Shown here one piece after another: positions 31,816 to 33,118 of a DNA stretch of 33,118 nucleotides. Where the stretch lies: assembly GCA_037382465.1 (NCBI GenBank), contig JARRPX010000028.1, positions 1-33,118 of the forward strand, in the 5' to 3' direction. A model generated the notes under the pieces. The model was not told the DNA's origin. It worked only from the letters and a program-made list of their open reading frames with translations, and ran no database searches. How positions within the stretch are numbered: the first letter of the stretch is position 1; every line of letters begins with the position of its first letter. Source of the DNA: Anaerolineales bacterium. GTDB lineage: Bacteria; Chloroflexota; Anaerolineae; Anaerolineales; E44-bin32. A program made the position numbers and the translations under genes.

Positions 31816-32145
31816 ATGTTGCTGCACAACCTGAACGACATGGATTCACGCGAGCGGGTGCCCGGATTTCATTCCCGAATGATTCATTCGGACCACATGA
31901 CGTTCTCGGTCTGGGACGTTGAAGCCGAGGCGGCCCTTCCGGAACACTCGCATCCTCACGAACAAATCTCGACCGTCCTGGAAGGCACGTTCGAGTTGAC
32001 CGTTGGGGGAGACACAAAATCGCTTCAGCCAGGCATGGTTGTCGTAATACCTTCGGACGTCCCCCACTCCGGCAAAGCCCTGACGCCCTGCAAGATGCTC
32101 GACGTGTTCCACCCGGTGCGAGAGGACTTTCGATCCTCCGAGTAG
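31816..32145 (+). CDS. cupin-domain protein
   Basis: The 109-residue protein is a single conserved-barrel cupin. Motif 1 is EHSHPHEQISTVLEGTFEL (metal ligands H44, H46, E49) and motif 2 is PGMVVVIPSDVPHSG (ligand H84). A metal-binding fold is clear, but the substrate is not. It may be an isomerase, dioxygenase or sensor. GGAGAGG lies about 7 bases before the ATG. It stands alone between OsmC and the convergent gnd gene. Confidence 0.93.
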   Translation: MLLHNLNDMDSRERVPGFHSRMIHSDHMTFSVWDVEAEAALPEHSHPHEQISTVLEGTFELTVGGDTKSLQPGMVVVIPSDVPHSGKALTPCKMLDVFHPVREDFRSSE

Positions 32146-32200
32146 TGTCTGGCCAAATCAAGCGGGTTCGTAAACGCAGTCGACTTGCCCGATTCTCCCA

Positions 32201-33118
<918 letters not shown>

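Overview
The window looks like an ordinary chromosomal segment of a Chloroflexota bacterium, most likely of the Anaerolineae. The evidence is indirect: secreted proteins and lipoproteins carry Thr-Pro-rich linkers, one lipoprotein joins LysM to a Thr-Pro stalk, there is a membrane-anchored TPR protein with a Pro/Thr tail, large multi-GAF histidine kinases, and a cyclic-2,3-diphosphoglycerate-synthetase-type GTPase. I see no prophage, insertion sequence or CRISPR array. There are no 16S/23S genes, so the taxonomic placement is inference.

Layout. Positions 1-600 hold three RNA genes: a candidate unassigned structured RNA on the + strand (about 33-196), and the SRP 4.5S RNA and tRNA-Ser(GGA) on the - strand. 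Positions 589-3836 (-) are an operon of GH1 beta-glucosidase, M23 peptidase and a beta-propeller lipoprotein, with a clear promoter. A LysM lipoprotein (-) is divergent from a membrane-anchored TPR protein (+), which is followed by a 1277-residue sensor histidine kinase (four GAF, PAS, HisKA, HATPase).

Positions 10920-18381 (-) are a tightly overlapping four-gene DNA-repair operon: helicase-like AddB-type ATPase, UvrD-family helicase, stand-alone Fe-S RecB-type nuclease, and RecJ. It looks like an AddAB/RecBCD-type machine with its parts split into separate genes and RecJ added. Downstream on the + strand are rpsT, argS, the GTPase and an orphan DNA methyltransferase with a C-terminal Ig/PKD-like domain. 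A response regulator with a degenerate receiver (-) has its own promoter, a structured leader and a terminator. A PfkB sugar kinase and an M20 peptidase form a two-gene unit.

Positions 27562-30054 (-) encode a partner-switching module: GAF/PP2C phosphatase fused to an RsbW-like kinase, STAS antagonist and CheY-like receiver. The phosphatase 5' end appears frameshifted. It is divergent from an ECF sigma factor, a small zinc-binding anti-sigma factor and a zinc-ribbon protein, so the two halves probably form one stress or envelope regulatory locus. OsmC and cupin proteins follow, and the window ends inside gnd (6-phosphogluconate dehydrogenase, -).

Promoters recur with an extended -10 box (TGnTATAAT), and three protein genes have the -10 so close to the start codon that their mRNAs may be leaderless or nearly so. 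The features most worth a second look are the unassigned RNA, the split AddAB/RecJ operon, and the frameshifted PP2C gene.
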